From contig JABYQQ010000021.1 of assembly GCA_022605405.1 (NCBI GenBank), forward strand, positions 711,440 through 775,439: a DNA stretch of 64,000 bases. Reading direction: 5' to 3'. The notes beneath the pieces were generated by a model. The model was not told the DNA's origin and ran no database searches. It was given only the letters and a program-made list of their open reading frames with translations. Positions 18,727-29,197 of this stretch are shown in pieces; positions within the stretch are counted from its first letter, which is position 1; the number at the start of each line of letters is the position of its first letter. The DNA comes from Earliella scabrosa. Lineage: Eukaryota; Basidiomycota; Agaricomycetes; Polyporales; Polyporaceae. A program made the position numbers and the translations under genes.

Positions 18727-19690
18727 TCACCACGGGACGTGCTCTCCTTTGAAGTTGAAGAACTGACCGGACTTTTCGGGCGTGAGCGACGCAACAACCT
18801 TCAGTATGCCCTCGACCCCGACCGACACAGGGTGCGCCGCATTGGCTCCTCCCATATCTAGTAGACCACAGCGACGACATGACGTCAAACTCTGGACTCG
18901 ACACGGTATCGGACAATCTCGGCGCACGCACCTGTGGATAGCCATCCAGGGCACATCGAGATTGTCGTGATATCCGGACGCGTTTTCGCCTGCTTGTACG
19001 TCTACCATGCACATTAGCACAACCACACTCCAACAGATGTCACCGCGCGACGTACAAGCATGTTCAGCGCGGCCTTGGAGATCGCGTACGACGTCTGGCT
19101 CGTGCCAAAGTCTGTGCCGATGCTCCCGAGCGTGCTCGAGATGTTCACGATCGTCTTCTTCCCTCCCTTCTCGAGCAACGGGAGAAACGCGTGCGAGACA
19201 TAGGCCGGGCCCGTGACGTTCGTCACAAAGGTCTTCACCAGCGAGTCGACGTTCCCCTCGAATGCGCCGTCGTTCTGGACGATCACCTGGAGCGCGGGCG
19301 CGAATCTGTTAGTGGTCGAAGGAAAGCGTAATCACTCATGGCGTACCCCTGCGTTGTTCACGATGTAGTCGATGCCCGTGTTCCCCAGAATCTTGGTGGC
19401 CTCGTCTGCGGATGCGCGTATTGACTCGGTGTTGTCAACGTCGAGCTTCATGACATGGAGCGTTCCCGCGGCCTCCTTCGCGAGGTCCTGCAGCGCGACT
19501 GCCTTGGACGGTGTCCGACATGCCGCGAGCACGGTGTTGGTAGGGGACTGAAGCAGCTGTCGCGTCATCTCTAGGCCGATACCTCGGCTCGCGCTAAGCA
19601 TCCGGCGTCGTCATCGTGTCTCCGGACCTCTGAGGTCATAAAGAGTCCTACGCACCCGGTGATTAACCACACATACGCTCCGGTAGCCAT
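18727..19690 (-). CDS. Short-chain dehydrogenase/reductase (SDR2)
   Basis: Five exons (19690-19656, 19593-19347, 19286-19056, 19001-18932, 18857-18727) give 237 residues. Motifs: TGASRGIGLEMT (cofactor-binding Gly-rich loop), VNNAG, ISSTLGS (Ser), YAISK (Tyr/Lys) and MCPGWLST. It ends GQFFNFKGEHVPW. The N-terminus MATGAYVWLITG and the whole protein are closest to SDR7 (MATEAYVWLITG), and the flanks are also shared, so this is the inverted-duplication partner of SDR7. The frame is fully open, unlike the adjacent G-alpha fragment that was copied with it. TATA lies at ~19790 on this strand. The reaction is NAD(P)-dependent oxidoreduction, substrate unknown. Confidence 0.88.
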
Positions 19691-19699
19691 AGTCTGTAG

Positions 19700-20440
19700 T
19701 CGGTAGGATGAAAAGGGGCGAGAAATCTATGTATGTAGAGTTCAGGATGGGATGGGCGAACGCTCTGACCGACCTATTCAGCGAGAACACTTATAGTCGT
19801 TGCATGGGAAGGCGATGAGGTAGGGTATTCTCCGCTCGGGCTTATTCAAGGCATGGATTAGTCACCTTGTGGAGCAGCCATCGTACGGCGGCGGCGATGT
19901 GGGTCAGCCAGCACGAAGAAACCTAGGACGCCATCTCATGAGAACTGCCGGCATCCAAGGAGAGCTTCCGGAATGAAGACGACAGGGCTCTTGTTCTCAG
20001 GAGGCGCTCTGTTCTCACAATTCGGAGTCAGGCGCCGCATTGCTGAGTCGGCGAAAGTGACGAGATCGCTTACTGTATAGAGTTCGAACATACATAGGGA
20101 GTCCGTATCGGAATGACGACGTCTATAGACTTGTCAGCGGTTGTCAACTTGAATGATGTGCGTTGATCAATAAAAGGCGACATCACTTCGTTCCATCGAG
20201 GTCGACGGCATTCTTTCACGGTCCGTATGCATGAGATCGCACGGTACCCCTAACAAGAAAGTCTTGCGCTCCACGCTCCTGGAGGTCCTCAAACTCGGCA
20301 GATTGCTCTACGTACTGGTAGGACAGAGGTAAACTCACAGGTTCCGTGCTAGGCTCATACACTGGAGCTTGTGGAGCTATGGTCAGCGCTCCGCGTGAGG
20401 CCGCAATGGCTCGCCGTAGTCGGACGGCCATGGGCCAAAG
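19700..20440 (-). repeat. SDR2 upstream region, duplicated upstream of SDR3
   Basis: Blocks here recur at 22700-23170 in the same order: GTCAGCGG..CTTGAATGATGTGCGTT, CATCACTTCG.TCCATC, CATGAGATCGC.CGGTACCCC, CACTGGAGCT.GTGGAGC.ATG and GACTCGCCGTAG-like. Nearest the gene, the promoter (TATA ~19790) and one copy of a 28-bp motif at 19880-19907 also occur upstream of SDR7. The reading frame on the minus strand (about 70 residues, MAVRLRRAIAAS..) is not recognisable. Confidence 0.7.
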
Positions 20441-20469
20441 TCATGCGGATGGCCCAAATGCGTGGGCCT

Positions 20470-20960
20470 CACCGACTTCTCCCTCTTCCCATTTCACTCC
20501 GAGAACGCCGGCAACGACACGACCAAGCGCAAGTCAGCTCGAGGCTAGCTGCAGCCGCTTGCTCCGACGCGGTGGTGGGGTGCGGATTGTTGTACTCCTC
20601 CGTCTGGGTACGAGACCACGGCTGCTAGCATCCGGCTTAGATCTCCTCGCTCCTCGGAATCCTCGCTCTCAGTCGACGACGCCTTGGTTCCAGTCGAATA
20701 TCCGAGATCCGGATCTCACCACTCGCCCGGTTGCCAAGATCAGTCATACTTATCCTGTTCTTGGCCTCAATTGCGGGTTGGACCAAGTATGGCGTCGACA
20801 CGGTCCACGCACAGCGGCAGCCACTGCATTCAAGTCTCATGGTCGTACCGACTCGTACGTCCTCCTCAGGTCTGCAGCAGCGAACATCACGTCGTTCGTT
20901 CGATTCTCCGTCATCCTCGTTCGTACACTCTCAGTTTGTTATTGCGCTAAGCGACGTCCT
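20470..20960 (-). repeat. Third copy of the G-alpha upstream region
   Basis: This matches 17090-17450 and the complement of 55340-55730. Landmarks are CCTCGCTCTCAGTCGACGAC, CCGAGATCCGGATCTCACC, TTCTTGGCCTCAATT and AAGTCTCATGGTCGTA. It lies directly downstream of SDR3, only about 40 bp from its stop codon. No G-alpha coding sequence follows it. Confidence 0.75.
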
Positions 20961-21001
20961 AAGTGGGTCGCACACCGTATCCACAACCACCCGGTCTACC
21001 A

Positions 21002-21986
21002 TCACCACGGAACGTGCCCTCCTTGGAAGTCCAAGTGCTGGCCCGACTTCTCGGGCGTGAGCGACGCAACGACCTTCAGGACACCCTCGACGCCGACCGA
21101 CACGGGGAGCGGCGCATAGGGTCCTCCCAACTCTACAGCGGCGGCATGACATCAAACTCTGGGCTCGACACGCTATATAGCGGTGTACGTACCTGTTGCC
21201 AGCCATCCGGGGCTCATGGAAATTGTCGTAATATCCGGACGCGTTTTCGCCTGCTTGTACGTCTACCGGGCACATCAGCACAACCACACTTCAGATGTCA
21301 CCGCGCGCAGCCAGGGGACGTACAAGCATGTTAAGCGCCGCCTTGGAGATCGAGTACGACGTTTGGCCCGGGCCAAAGTCTGTGCCAATGCTCCCGAGCG
21401 TGGTCGAGATGTTCACGATTGTCTTCTTCCCTCCCTTCTCGAGCAGCGGGAGAAACGCGTGCGAGACGTAGACCGGGCCCGCGACGTTCGTCACAAAGGT
21501 CTTCATCAGCACATCGACGTTCCCCTCGAACGCGCCGTCGTTCTGGATGGCCACCTGGGGCGCGCGCGCGCAAATCTGTGAGTGGGCGAGGGAAAGATAA
21601 TCACTTATGCATCATGGCGTACCCCTGCGTTGTTCACGATGTAGTCGATGCCCGTGTTTGGGCCCAAAATCTTGGCTGCCTCGTCCGCGGACGCGCGTAT
21701 CGACTCGGTGTTGTCAACGTCGAGCTTCATGACATGGAGCGTTCCCGCGGCCTCCTTCGCGAGGTCCTGCAGCGCGACCGCCTTGGACGGCGTCCGACAT
21801 GCCGCGAGCACGGTGTTGGTAGGAGACTGAAGGAGCTGTCGCGTCATCTCTAGGCCGATACCTCGGCTCGCACTAAGCGTCCGGTGTCGTCAGCTCAGTG
21901 GCGCATTTCTCCGGAATCAGACCTGTAGGAGATCATAGGAGTTGTACGTACCCGGTGATCAGCCACACATACGGTCCAACAGCCAT
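21002..21986 (-). CDS. Short-chain dehydrogenase/reductase (SDR3)
   Basis: Five exons (21986-21952, 21872-21623, 21554-21324, 21262-21193, 21132-21002) give 238 residues starting MAVGPYVWLITG. The Gly-rich loop, VNNAG, Ser, YSISK and PGW motifs are intact. Differences from SDR2 and SDR7 are one inserted residue (KILGPNTGIDY versus KILGNTGIDY), a Cys-to-Ser change in the usual MCPGW (SMSPGWLAT), DMGG changed to ELGG at the exon 5 start, and a C-terminus GQHLDFQGGHVPW in place of GQFFNF. It is still open and correctly spliced, but its tail is drifting. It is a tandem partner of SDR2, same strand and similar flanks. A weak TATA-like site lies at ~22080. Confidence 0.85.
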
Positions 21987-24191
21987 TATCTGTAGTCAGT
22001 AGGGATGGAACGGGGCGAGAAGTCTGAGTATGTAGACGGAATGGGCGAATGCTCTGACCGACCTGTTCAGCGGGAGCATTTATGTAGACAGTAGTTGTGT
22101 CGCCAGCTTGTTGAAGGCATGGATTGGTCACGTTGTCGAGCGTTGAACAGTCATCGTATGTTGGTGAGATACAGTCAATTACCGGTCGGGACACCGCTGT
22201 TTCTTGGCAGCCCGTGCAACGTTTCTCCTCAGATCTTCTTGAATATGTGCAGACAGAGTATACAGCCACTTTGATGCGTTCCATGGTGTATGGTGATGCC
22301 CATCGCGCACCGCTGCGCGTGTGTGGACGGCTTCGCACGCGGCCATGGACGACCTTCGGACGTTTAGGGACTAGTACAGAATGGCTCCGCGACTACCCCC
22401 CTCCTAAACCACTCCTATCATTCTTGTTGCATCGCGATATAGCCTTACTCACCATACGGTGCCCCTATGATAGTCATACAGCTGTTTCCATCGCTATCGC
22501 TCGCTCGTGGCTTCGCCGCATTTAGTATCTTAGACGCTCGTTTATTATTCGCCTCGATGCTCACCAGTCCCCCTTCTGTTGCAACCAAAACCTAGCAGTA
22601 GGTAGCCGTTGCACATTCATGTATAGATAGCTACCCCGGTATGTGTGCAAGGAGGGTCAGACAGCATGGTGCTGCTCTCAAGAATTGAGCGTCTCGAGGA
22701 CTGGTGTCTAGCAGTCGATGTCAGCTCATGAGGACTGCGGGTACCCAAGCGCGAACTGAGAAGCGCTCTAGATTTGTTCTCACAACAACTCTGAGTCTGT
22801 GCCCTGTTAAGTCACCTGCGTAACGAAGGATGTAGCGGATTGACGACGCAGTGCATGGTTTTGTCAGCGGATGATATCGATGTCCACTTGAATGATGTGC
22901 GTTACATAACGAGGAACAGAACTTGAAGGCGCCATCACTTCGCTCCATCATCAATGCACGAGACTCGACATGACGTTGAAGACTGGCGAGTCAGCATCCT
23001 TCGTCCGCATACATGAGATCGCGCGGTACCCCAGGGAAATCCTGCGCACAGGAGGTCCGACCGCGGCTCTACTTCCTGGTAAGACAAATATCGAACTCAC
23101 CCTTCGTATATTCATACACTGGAGCTCGTGGAGCCATGATCACTGGCGCCGCCATGACTCGCCGTAGACGGCTATATTGCCGCTATGGGATGAAACGAGC
23201 GCCGAACGCAATGCGTAGCAAGTATAATCTCATGACATCGAGGGAGTCACGTACCTTTGTCAGGAAGTATAATCGTGGTTCCGTTCACCATGGACGGTCT
23301 CCTGGCGAGACGGTCGAGGGTGAGTCGTCAGGTCATTTGCGGGAGAAAACGTCGTGCCAAGAGAGAGATTTTTGGAAAAATGACAGCAGAGGAGAGTTTG
23401 TCGCCACGAGAGGAAGAACTTGAGAGGGTACAGCATCCATCCTGTGATACACAGTCGTCCAACGTTGCAGCTGGATGGATGCAAGTTGAGATCGAGGAGT
23501 AGGCGCTGTCCCTTACGTAATGATGAGGTAAGTCGGCTGGAAATCGCTGAAAATGGATGTGCTTGTTGGCATTTGAACTTCAACTTCGAATCGATGTCCA
23601 CACCAACGAGGCGGAGCGGGTTCGAACAAACTACCATGGAGACCTTGTACTCTGTAGACCGTGGTAAGTGCGTCGGCACATCTCTTATTTCTTCTTCTGC
23701 TGACAGCGATAGCGTCTAGTCATCCATGTCTCGACTATGTGACATCAGTCTATAACTACACGAGACATTCGCTTTGGTCAGCGGACGATCGCCCAAGACA
23801 TGTATACGACTCATCATAGGTGGCGTAAGCAAAGCATTGGTGATCTACATTGTGTGCGCGAGATGATGCTGGGGAGCGTGTGCTCAGCACACACCGTATA
23901 ACTCATCCCTCGCTCAGAATGATGACTCCAACCCGCAGTGAAAGACCGCGTGAAACCTTCGAATCACAGCTTTTGCAGCGCATCTCGTGTCGAATGCTGC
24001 CGTTTTCACAACTCTTGCAAGATACAAGGTATCCACGGTTGCTACTAGCCACAACGCCAAGATCAAGCGCCCAACGAGAAGACATCCCAATTGGGCATTC
24101 GTTATAGGGCCATGAAGCGCGCATGAAACAAGGGACTGATATATGCAGCTCTTCTCGACTTTGCACGAGTTTACCTACCTCGCCCTCTACG
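21987..24191. other. Duplicated SDR upstream region and intergenic DNA
   Basis: 22700-23170 repeats the upstream region of SDR2 (19.9-20.4 kb). The rest, to the F-box gene, shows no recognisable gene. ORFs here are short and lack coding character. Confidence 0.45.
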
Positions 24192-26388
24192 ATGAGCCTC
24201 AGTCCAGGACAGTTCAATACGTCCGATAGGTTCGTCGGGAGGACGATCGCAAAAGACTCACTCGACAGATTACCCAACGATGTCCTCCTCGACATTTTCC
24301 TCTACCTCGATGTCTATGATATTCTCCGACTACGCAAGGTACGCCTGACCTCCCAAAGTTCGCTGTGCCTAGAGCTCACGTACTGCGTGTAGCTCAACAA
24401 GCTCTACTACGAACTCACGCATGTCACCTGGATCTGGAAGCATCTCCTTCGAACTACCGACGTTGAGCTCCCGCCCTTGCCTCCAACGACGCGCAACTCT
24501 GTTTCCAGCATGTCTGGCCTCGAAGCCGAACGCCTGCTCAAGCGCGCCCTCTCGCTCGATGCCAACTGGAAGTCCAATAACCCGAGCACCTTCCGCGAGT
24601 GGAGCTTCGACGCGCACTACCACATTCTCGAGATGCAACAGCTCCCGGGCGGGCAATACGTTGTCGCATCGGTGACGGACCCCGGCGAGCAGAAGTACTC
24701 TCTAGTCGTGTACACCATGGACACGCTCGGGAGCGCGCGCGCGGTCGCGGCAATCGACACCGTGACGAAGGCGTATTCGCTTCAAGCTAAGTACATGACC
24801 GTCAGGGGCATCCCGAGCATAGTCATAGCGTTCCTACGCAGGGACTACCACCACAAGTCGGACCGGCGGAGGGTGTGAGTGCTATCGTTGCCTTGAAGTA
24901 TCGCGACAGACTTACTGCTGAGCACGCAGGGCGAAGGGACATCTCATGGACGCGTCGCAGTTTAGCACGCGCCATGCGATTGACGCCGAGTTCCGGTACG
25001 AGTGCGCTGTGATGCACGTCCCGCTCGAGAATCTCGAGTACCTGGGGGACATCAAGCATCCGACCGACAGCAAACTCTTCCGCGAGGCGGCGGCCGAGCT
25101 CCCGCGTCCCTTCAAGGCGCTCGTGTCCGTTGTGTCGACCAAGAACCTCCGGAGTCCCGTCCTCGCGGAGATGTTCGGGGCGGGATACCTCGCGCTGGCG
25201 AAGAGTGACAACGACGTTGTGTTCAAGAGGATCGACGGAGGCGCAGCGGCGACTTTGACATGCATCGACCAGCCTACCGTGGCTCAGTCCGTACGTCCGC
25301 GCCTCCTCACCGTGCGTGCACCTTTAACGTCTCTGCACAGCGTCACTACATACGCGCGATCCAGCTGCTCCCGCAGGAGAACGCAGTCCTCGTCGTGCGC
25401 GAGATCGACACGCGTCGCCGGCGCGGCGCTATGACTTATGTCATCGAGAAGTTCCCCGCGCTCCGATGCGGCGAGCGGCCCAAGTTCCAGCAGCTCAACT
25501 CGACGGACCACACCGTATCCAGGGACCTGGGGACCCTGTCCGACTTTTACATCCCTGAAGTTCCCCTCGCGCGCAGGCCTGTGCAAGGAGGAGACCCCGA
25601 ACCGCCGCTCCCGCTCTGCGTGTACGCACACAAGGCCGGCGAAGAGAAACTCGTCCGCTTCCTCTTCCAGCCCAAGCGCGTCTTCCTTCCCCCCCAAGAC
25701 AAGCATCCAGTATCTCTCACTTCTCATCAGCCCCCCATTGCGTACCGCTACAGCCTCGGCGCGAGCTGGACAACGTCCTGGCGGGCGCGCGACCCCAACG
25801 TCAAGCTCGCGGTCATCCCCGCGCACCGGCGCCCGCTGCTCTACAGCTACGACTGGGAGGACCTCTCGGACGCACCCCTCGTGCTCCACGTCCAGCCGTG
25901 GATTGACCATGGGTGGGATGTGCCTGGCCCGCGCGCGATCGTGGACGACGTCGTGCGCCATCCGTGCAGCATGGCGCTCATCGGCTCCCTTCCGTTCGGC
26001 CAGGAGCGGTGCAAGGGCCCGAACGACCTGTGCAAGCGCGTCGCGGCGTTTGGGTGGGACGAGAGCATCGGGCGGCTGCTCGTCGCGGAGACGGGGACGA
26101 GTGTGGTGACGGTGTACGACTTTGCGGACGCGCCAATGCAGGGTGAGTGCCCTTTGGGACGTCTCCTGGAATGACTGATCTGAACCTTGTACAGATGAGA
26201 ACGGCGAGCGGTGCCCTGTACCGCTCCGCGATATCCCGAACCCGGACGTGCCGGTCGTGCCGTGCGAGAGGCCTGAGTGGACAAGGGGATACGTGCCGAA
26301 GAAGGAAAGACTGAGTAGGCGGGAATTGCGGACCCTCGCGTTCGGTGGCTATCGGAGCTCGACGCGTACGACTTCGCACACCATGTAG
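24192..26388 (+). CDS. F-box-like protein
   Basis: Five exons (24192-24338, 24393-24874, 24930-25290, 25341-26142, 26195-26388) give about 661 residues. The N-terminal F-box reads LDRLPNDVLLDIFLYLDVYD, continuing ILRLRKLNKLYYELTHVTWIWKHLL across intron 1, the Skp1-binding motif of SCF ubiquitin ligase substrate receptors. The remainder (~580 residues) has no recognisable repeats but contains WSFDAHYH, VYTMDTLG, VYDFADAP and similar short beta-like segments, as in the many basidiomycete F-box proteins with a degenerate beta-propeller-like C-terminus. The start is MSLSPGQF; an in-frame ATG 69 nt upstream is less likely. It sits alone between SDR3 and SDR4 on the opposite strand. Confidence 0.8.
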
Positions 26389-26488
26389 GACGGATGAATC
26401 TCTCAACTATGCTCCATATGCGGTATGACATTATGATGTATGGTACATATGCGCAGTTCCTCCTAGCCACTGACTTGCACGATATAGT

Positions 26489-26506
26489 GGGGTGCCATTG
26501 CACCCC
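26489..26506 (-). other. Hairpin after SDR4
   Basis: GGGGTGC-CATT-GCACCCC forms a 7-bp stem about 45 bp past the SDR4 stop codon. A near-identical hairpin follows SDR5. It may be an mRNA 3' structure. Confidence 0.45.
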
Positions 26507-26550
26507 GATTCCTTTTCTTCAGCACCGAGAGGCCGCTGCAGGCGCCGCAT

Positions 26551-27499
26551 TTACCATGGAACGTGCTCCCCCTTGAAGTTGAAGAACTGGCCGGACTTCT
26601 CGGGCGTGAGCGACGCGACAACCTTGAATATGCCCTCGACCCCGACTGACACAGGATGCATAGCGTTCGGTCCACCCATGTCTAATGTGCAGCTCTGGTC
26701 AGAGCCCGGACACCGGCCACCGCAGAAGGTAGAGAGCTCACCAGTCTCCAGCCATCCGGGGCACAGGGAGATCGCCGTGATGTCCGGGCGCGATTTGGCC
26801 TGCTTGTACGTCTGGAAGGGGCGCGTGAGCTTTCCGTCCCGATGAACTCATATGCACGTACGAGCATGTTGAGCGCAGTCTTTGAGATCGAGTACGAGGT
26901 CTGAATTGAGCTCCAGTTCGCGCCTATGCTCCCGGCCGTGCTCGAGATGTTCACGATCGTCTTCTTCCTGCCCTTTTCGAGGAGGGGGAGAAACGCGTGC
27001 GAGACGTGCGCGGAGCCTGCGACGTTGGTCTTGAAGGTCCTCAGGAGAGTGTCCACGTCTCCCTCGAACGCGGAGTCGTCCCGGATCACGACCTGCATTG
27101 CGTATCAACATATCAGTGGAGCGGGAGAAATGAGACTAGGTTGGACTTCACCGCCGCGTTGTTGACGATGTAGTCAATTCCCTTGTTTCCTAGAGCTTGG
27201 GTAGTCTCATCCGCGCACGCTCTGATGGACTCGGGGTTGTCGATGTCGATCTTCACGACGTGCAGGGTGCCCTTAGCCTCCTTCCCAAGTTCCTTCAGCG
27301 CGACCGCCTTTGACGGTGTCCGACATGCCGCAACCACAGTGTTGGTCGGGGATTGAAGGAGTTGGCGCGTCATCTCCAGGCCGATACCTCGGCTCGCACT
27401 GGGCAGTGGTATAATTATGAGTCGTCTCGTTCCGCGGGCAGATCAGAAAGAACACGCGTACCCAGTGATCAACCATACGGATTGCTCTCCAGATGTCAT
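26551..27499 (-). CDS. Short-chain dehydrogenase/reductase (SDR4)
   Basis: Five-exon gene on the family plan, start MTSGEQSVWLITG at 27499 and stop TAA at 26551. Motifs: TGASRGIG, VKIDIDNPES, VNNAA (Ala in place of Gly, as in SDR1), ISSTAGS (Ser), YSISK (Tyr/Lys), LCPGWLET. It ends GQFFNFKGEHVPW. About 237 residues. SDR4 and SDR5 form a subgroup sharing the SGEQ.VW start and VIRDDSAF..DVDTLLRTFKT at the exon 3 start. TATAAAT (complement of 27565-27571) lies ~70 bp upstream of the ATG. The whole 1.65-kb unit is tandemly repeated with SDR5. It is an NAD(P)-dependent oxidoreductase; substrate unknown. Confidence 0.87.
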
Positions 27500-28159
27500 C
27501 CTGTAAGACAGAGCGAGTCAAGCAGAGAGTCCTTGCCAGTGTGTAGGTTGGGGTGAATCTCACAAATTTATAGGTGTTGGGTGGGAACGCAAATAAGCAA
27601 CCGCGAGGGCCTTACGTCGTCTCGTGCAGCCGCCTCCTCATTCACTGAGGGGTGAATAGGGCTTACGCTGAGGTGATACTGTGGGCAAGAGACAGCGACA
27701 GACATTCGCTCGTGAGAATTGCCGGCATTCTGTGGGCTTCTGGAAGACAAATGACGATAGGATACTCACCAATGTTTCCTCGTGAGTCAGACGCATGTCC
27801 GAACGGAGTATGTACGAGGATGCGAAATTGCTGACCGAGGCGCGGATCTGCTGTCAGCGGGCCGAGTACATAACAGGAGCTTACGCACCGGAGAGCTCTG
27901 CCAGAGGATATACATACTTCACGCAGTATTGAACATATTGAACATACACCTGCAATCACGGAACGAGAGGTCAATAGAGGTTAAACGACAGTTCTTGGGG
28001 CTTGTTTCATTTGGCTTTCGTAGTACTCTCCCAGGCGATTACTGCACAAGAATCAAGTAAACTCTAATACTTCCAACCGATCGGAGTACTGGACATTGCG
28101 ATAAGAGGATTCGTAAGTAGCAGCTTGCCAGCTTTACAGCGGCCCATATACTATGCTGT

Positions 28160-28179
28160 TGGGGTGCCATAGCACCCCA
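28160..28179 (-). other. Hairpin after SDR5
   Basis: TGGGGTGC-CATA-GCACCCCA, an 8-bp stem about 45 bp past the SDR5 stop codon. It is the counterpart of the hairpin after SDR4. Confidence 0.45.
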
Positions 28180-28221
28180 GTTCCTTCTCTTCAGCACCCG
28201 GAGGCCACTGCAGGCACCGCA

Positions 28222-29197
28222 TTACCACGGAACGCGTTCTCCCTTCGAATTGAAGAATTGGCCGGACTTCTCGGGGGTGAGCGACGCGATAACCTTCAAT
28301 ATGCCCTCGGCCCCGACCGAGACGGGCATCGCGTTTGGTCCACCCATGTCTGATGTGCAGCGGCGGTGAGCGTGCGATAACCAGCCACCGCAAAAGGAAG
28401 AGAGCCCACCAGTAGCCAGCCAGCCGGGGCACATGGAGATCGTCGTGATGTCCGGGCGCGCTTTCGCCTGCTTGTACGTCTGGAATGGGATAGGTGGCGC
28501 GTGAGCGTTGCGCTGCGCGCGAGCCGATGAAACCAGAGGGACGTACGAGCATGTTCAGCGCCGTCTTTGAGATCGCGTACGACGTATGAATGGAGCTCCA
28601 GTCCGTGCCAACGGAGCTCCAGTCCACGCCCTTGCTCCCGGCGGTGCTCGAGATGTTCACGATCGTCTTCTTCACGCCCTTCTCGAGGAGGGGGAGGAAC
28701 GCGTGCGCGACGTACGCTGCGCCTGCGACGTTGGTCTTGAAGGTCCTGAGGAGAGTGTCCACGTCTCCATCGAAAGCGGAGTCGTCCCTGATGACGATCT
28801 GCATGACGTATCCACACGTCAATAGAGCAGATGAGATGGGAATGGGCTGGACTGTACCCCCGCGTTGTTGATGATGCAGTCGATGCCCTTGTTTCCTAGG
28901 ACTTGGGTGGTCTCGTCCGCGCAGGCTCGGATCGACTCGGGGCTGTCAATGTCGATTTGCACCACGTGTAGCAGTCCCTTGGCCTCCGTGCGGAGGTCCT
29001 TCAGCGCGGATGCCTTGGACGGTGTCCGACATGCCGCAACCACAGTGTTGGTCGGGGACTGGAGGAGCTGTCGCGTCATCTCCAGGCCGACGCCCCGGCT
29101 CGCGCTGGGTGGCAAAGATGTGAGTCGTCTCGGTCGCCTGTCAGGCAAAATGCGCGTACCCAGTAATAAACCACACGGTTTGCTCTCCGGATGCCAT
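28222..29197 (-). CDS. Short-chain dehydrogenase/reductase (SDR5)
   Basis: Five exons on the common plan, start MASGEQTVWFITG, stop TAA at 28222, about 243 residues. The Gly-rich loop, NNAG, YAISK and MCPGWLAT motifs are intact. There are two oddities. An in-frame 21-bp duplication lies just before the catalytic Tyr, reading VDWSSVGTDWSSIHTSYAIS where SDR4 has one WSSI. One codon is also lost in exon 5 (NAMPVSV versus NAMHPVSV). The tail reads GQFFNSKGERVPW. The extra loop lies next to the active site and could change substrate choice, or the gene may be drifting. TATAAAG (complement of 29288-29294) lies ~95 bp upstream. Confidence 0.85.

Noticed and set aside
20216..21119. Possible protein gene (257-residue ORF) in the SDR3 flank
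   Set aside because: It lies in the repeated non-coding G-alpha upstream block; frames are not kept between the three copies.
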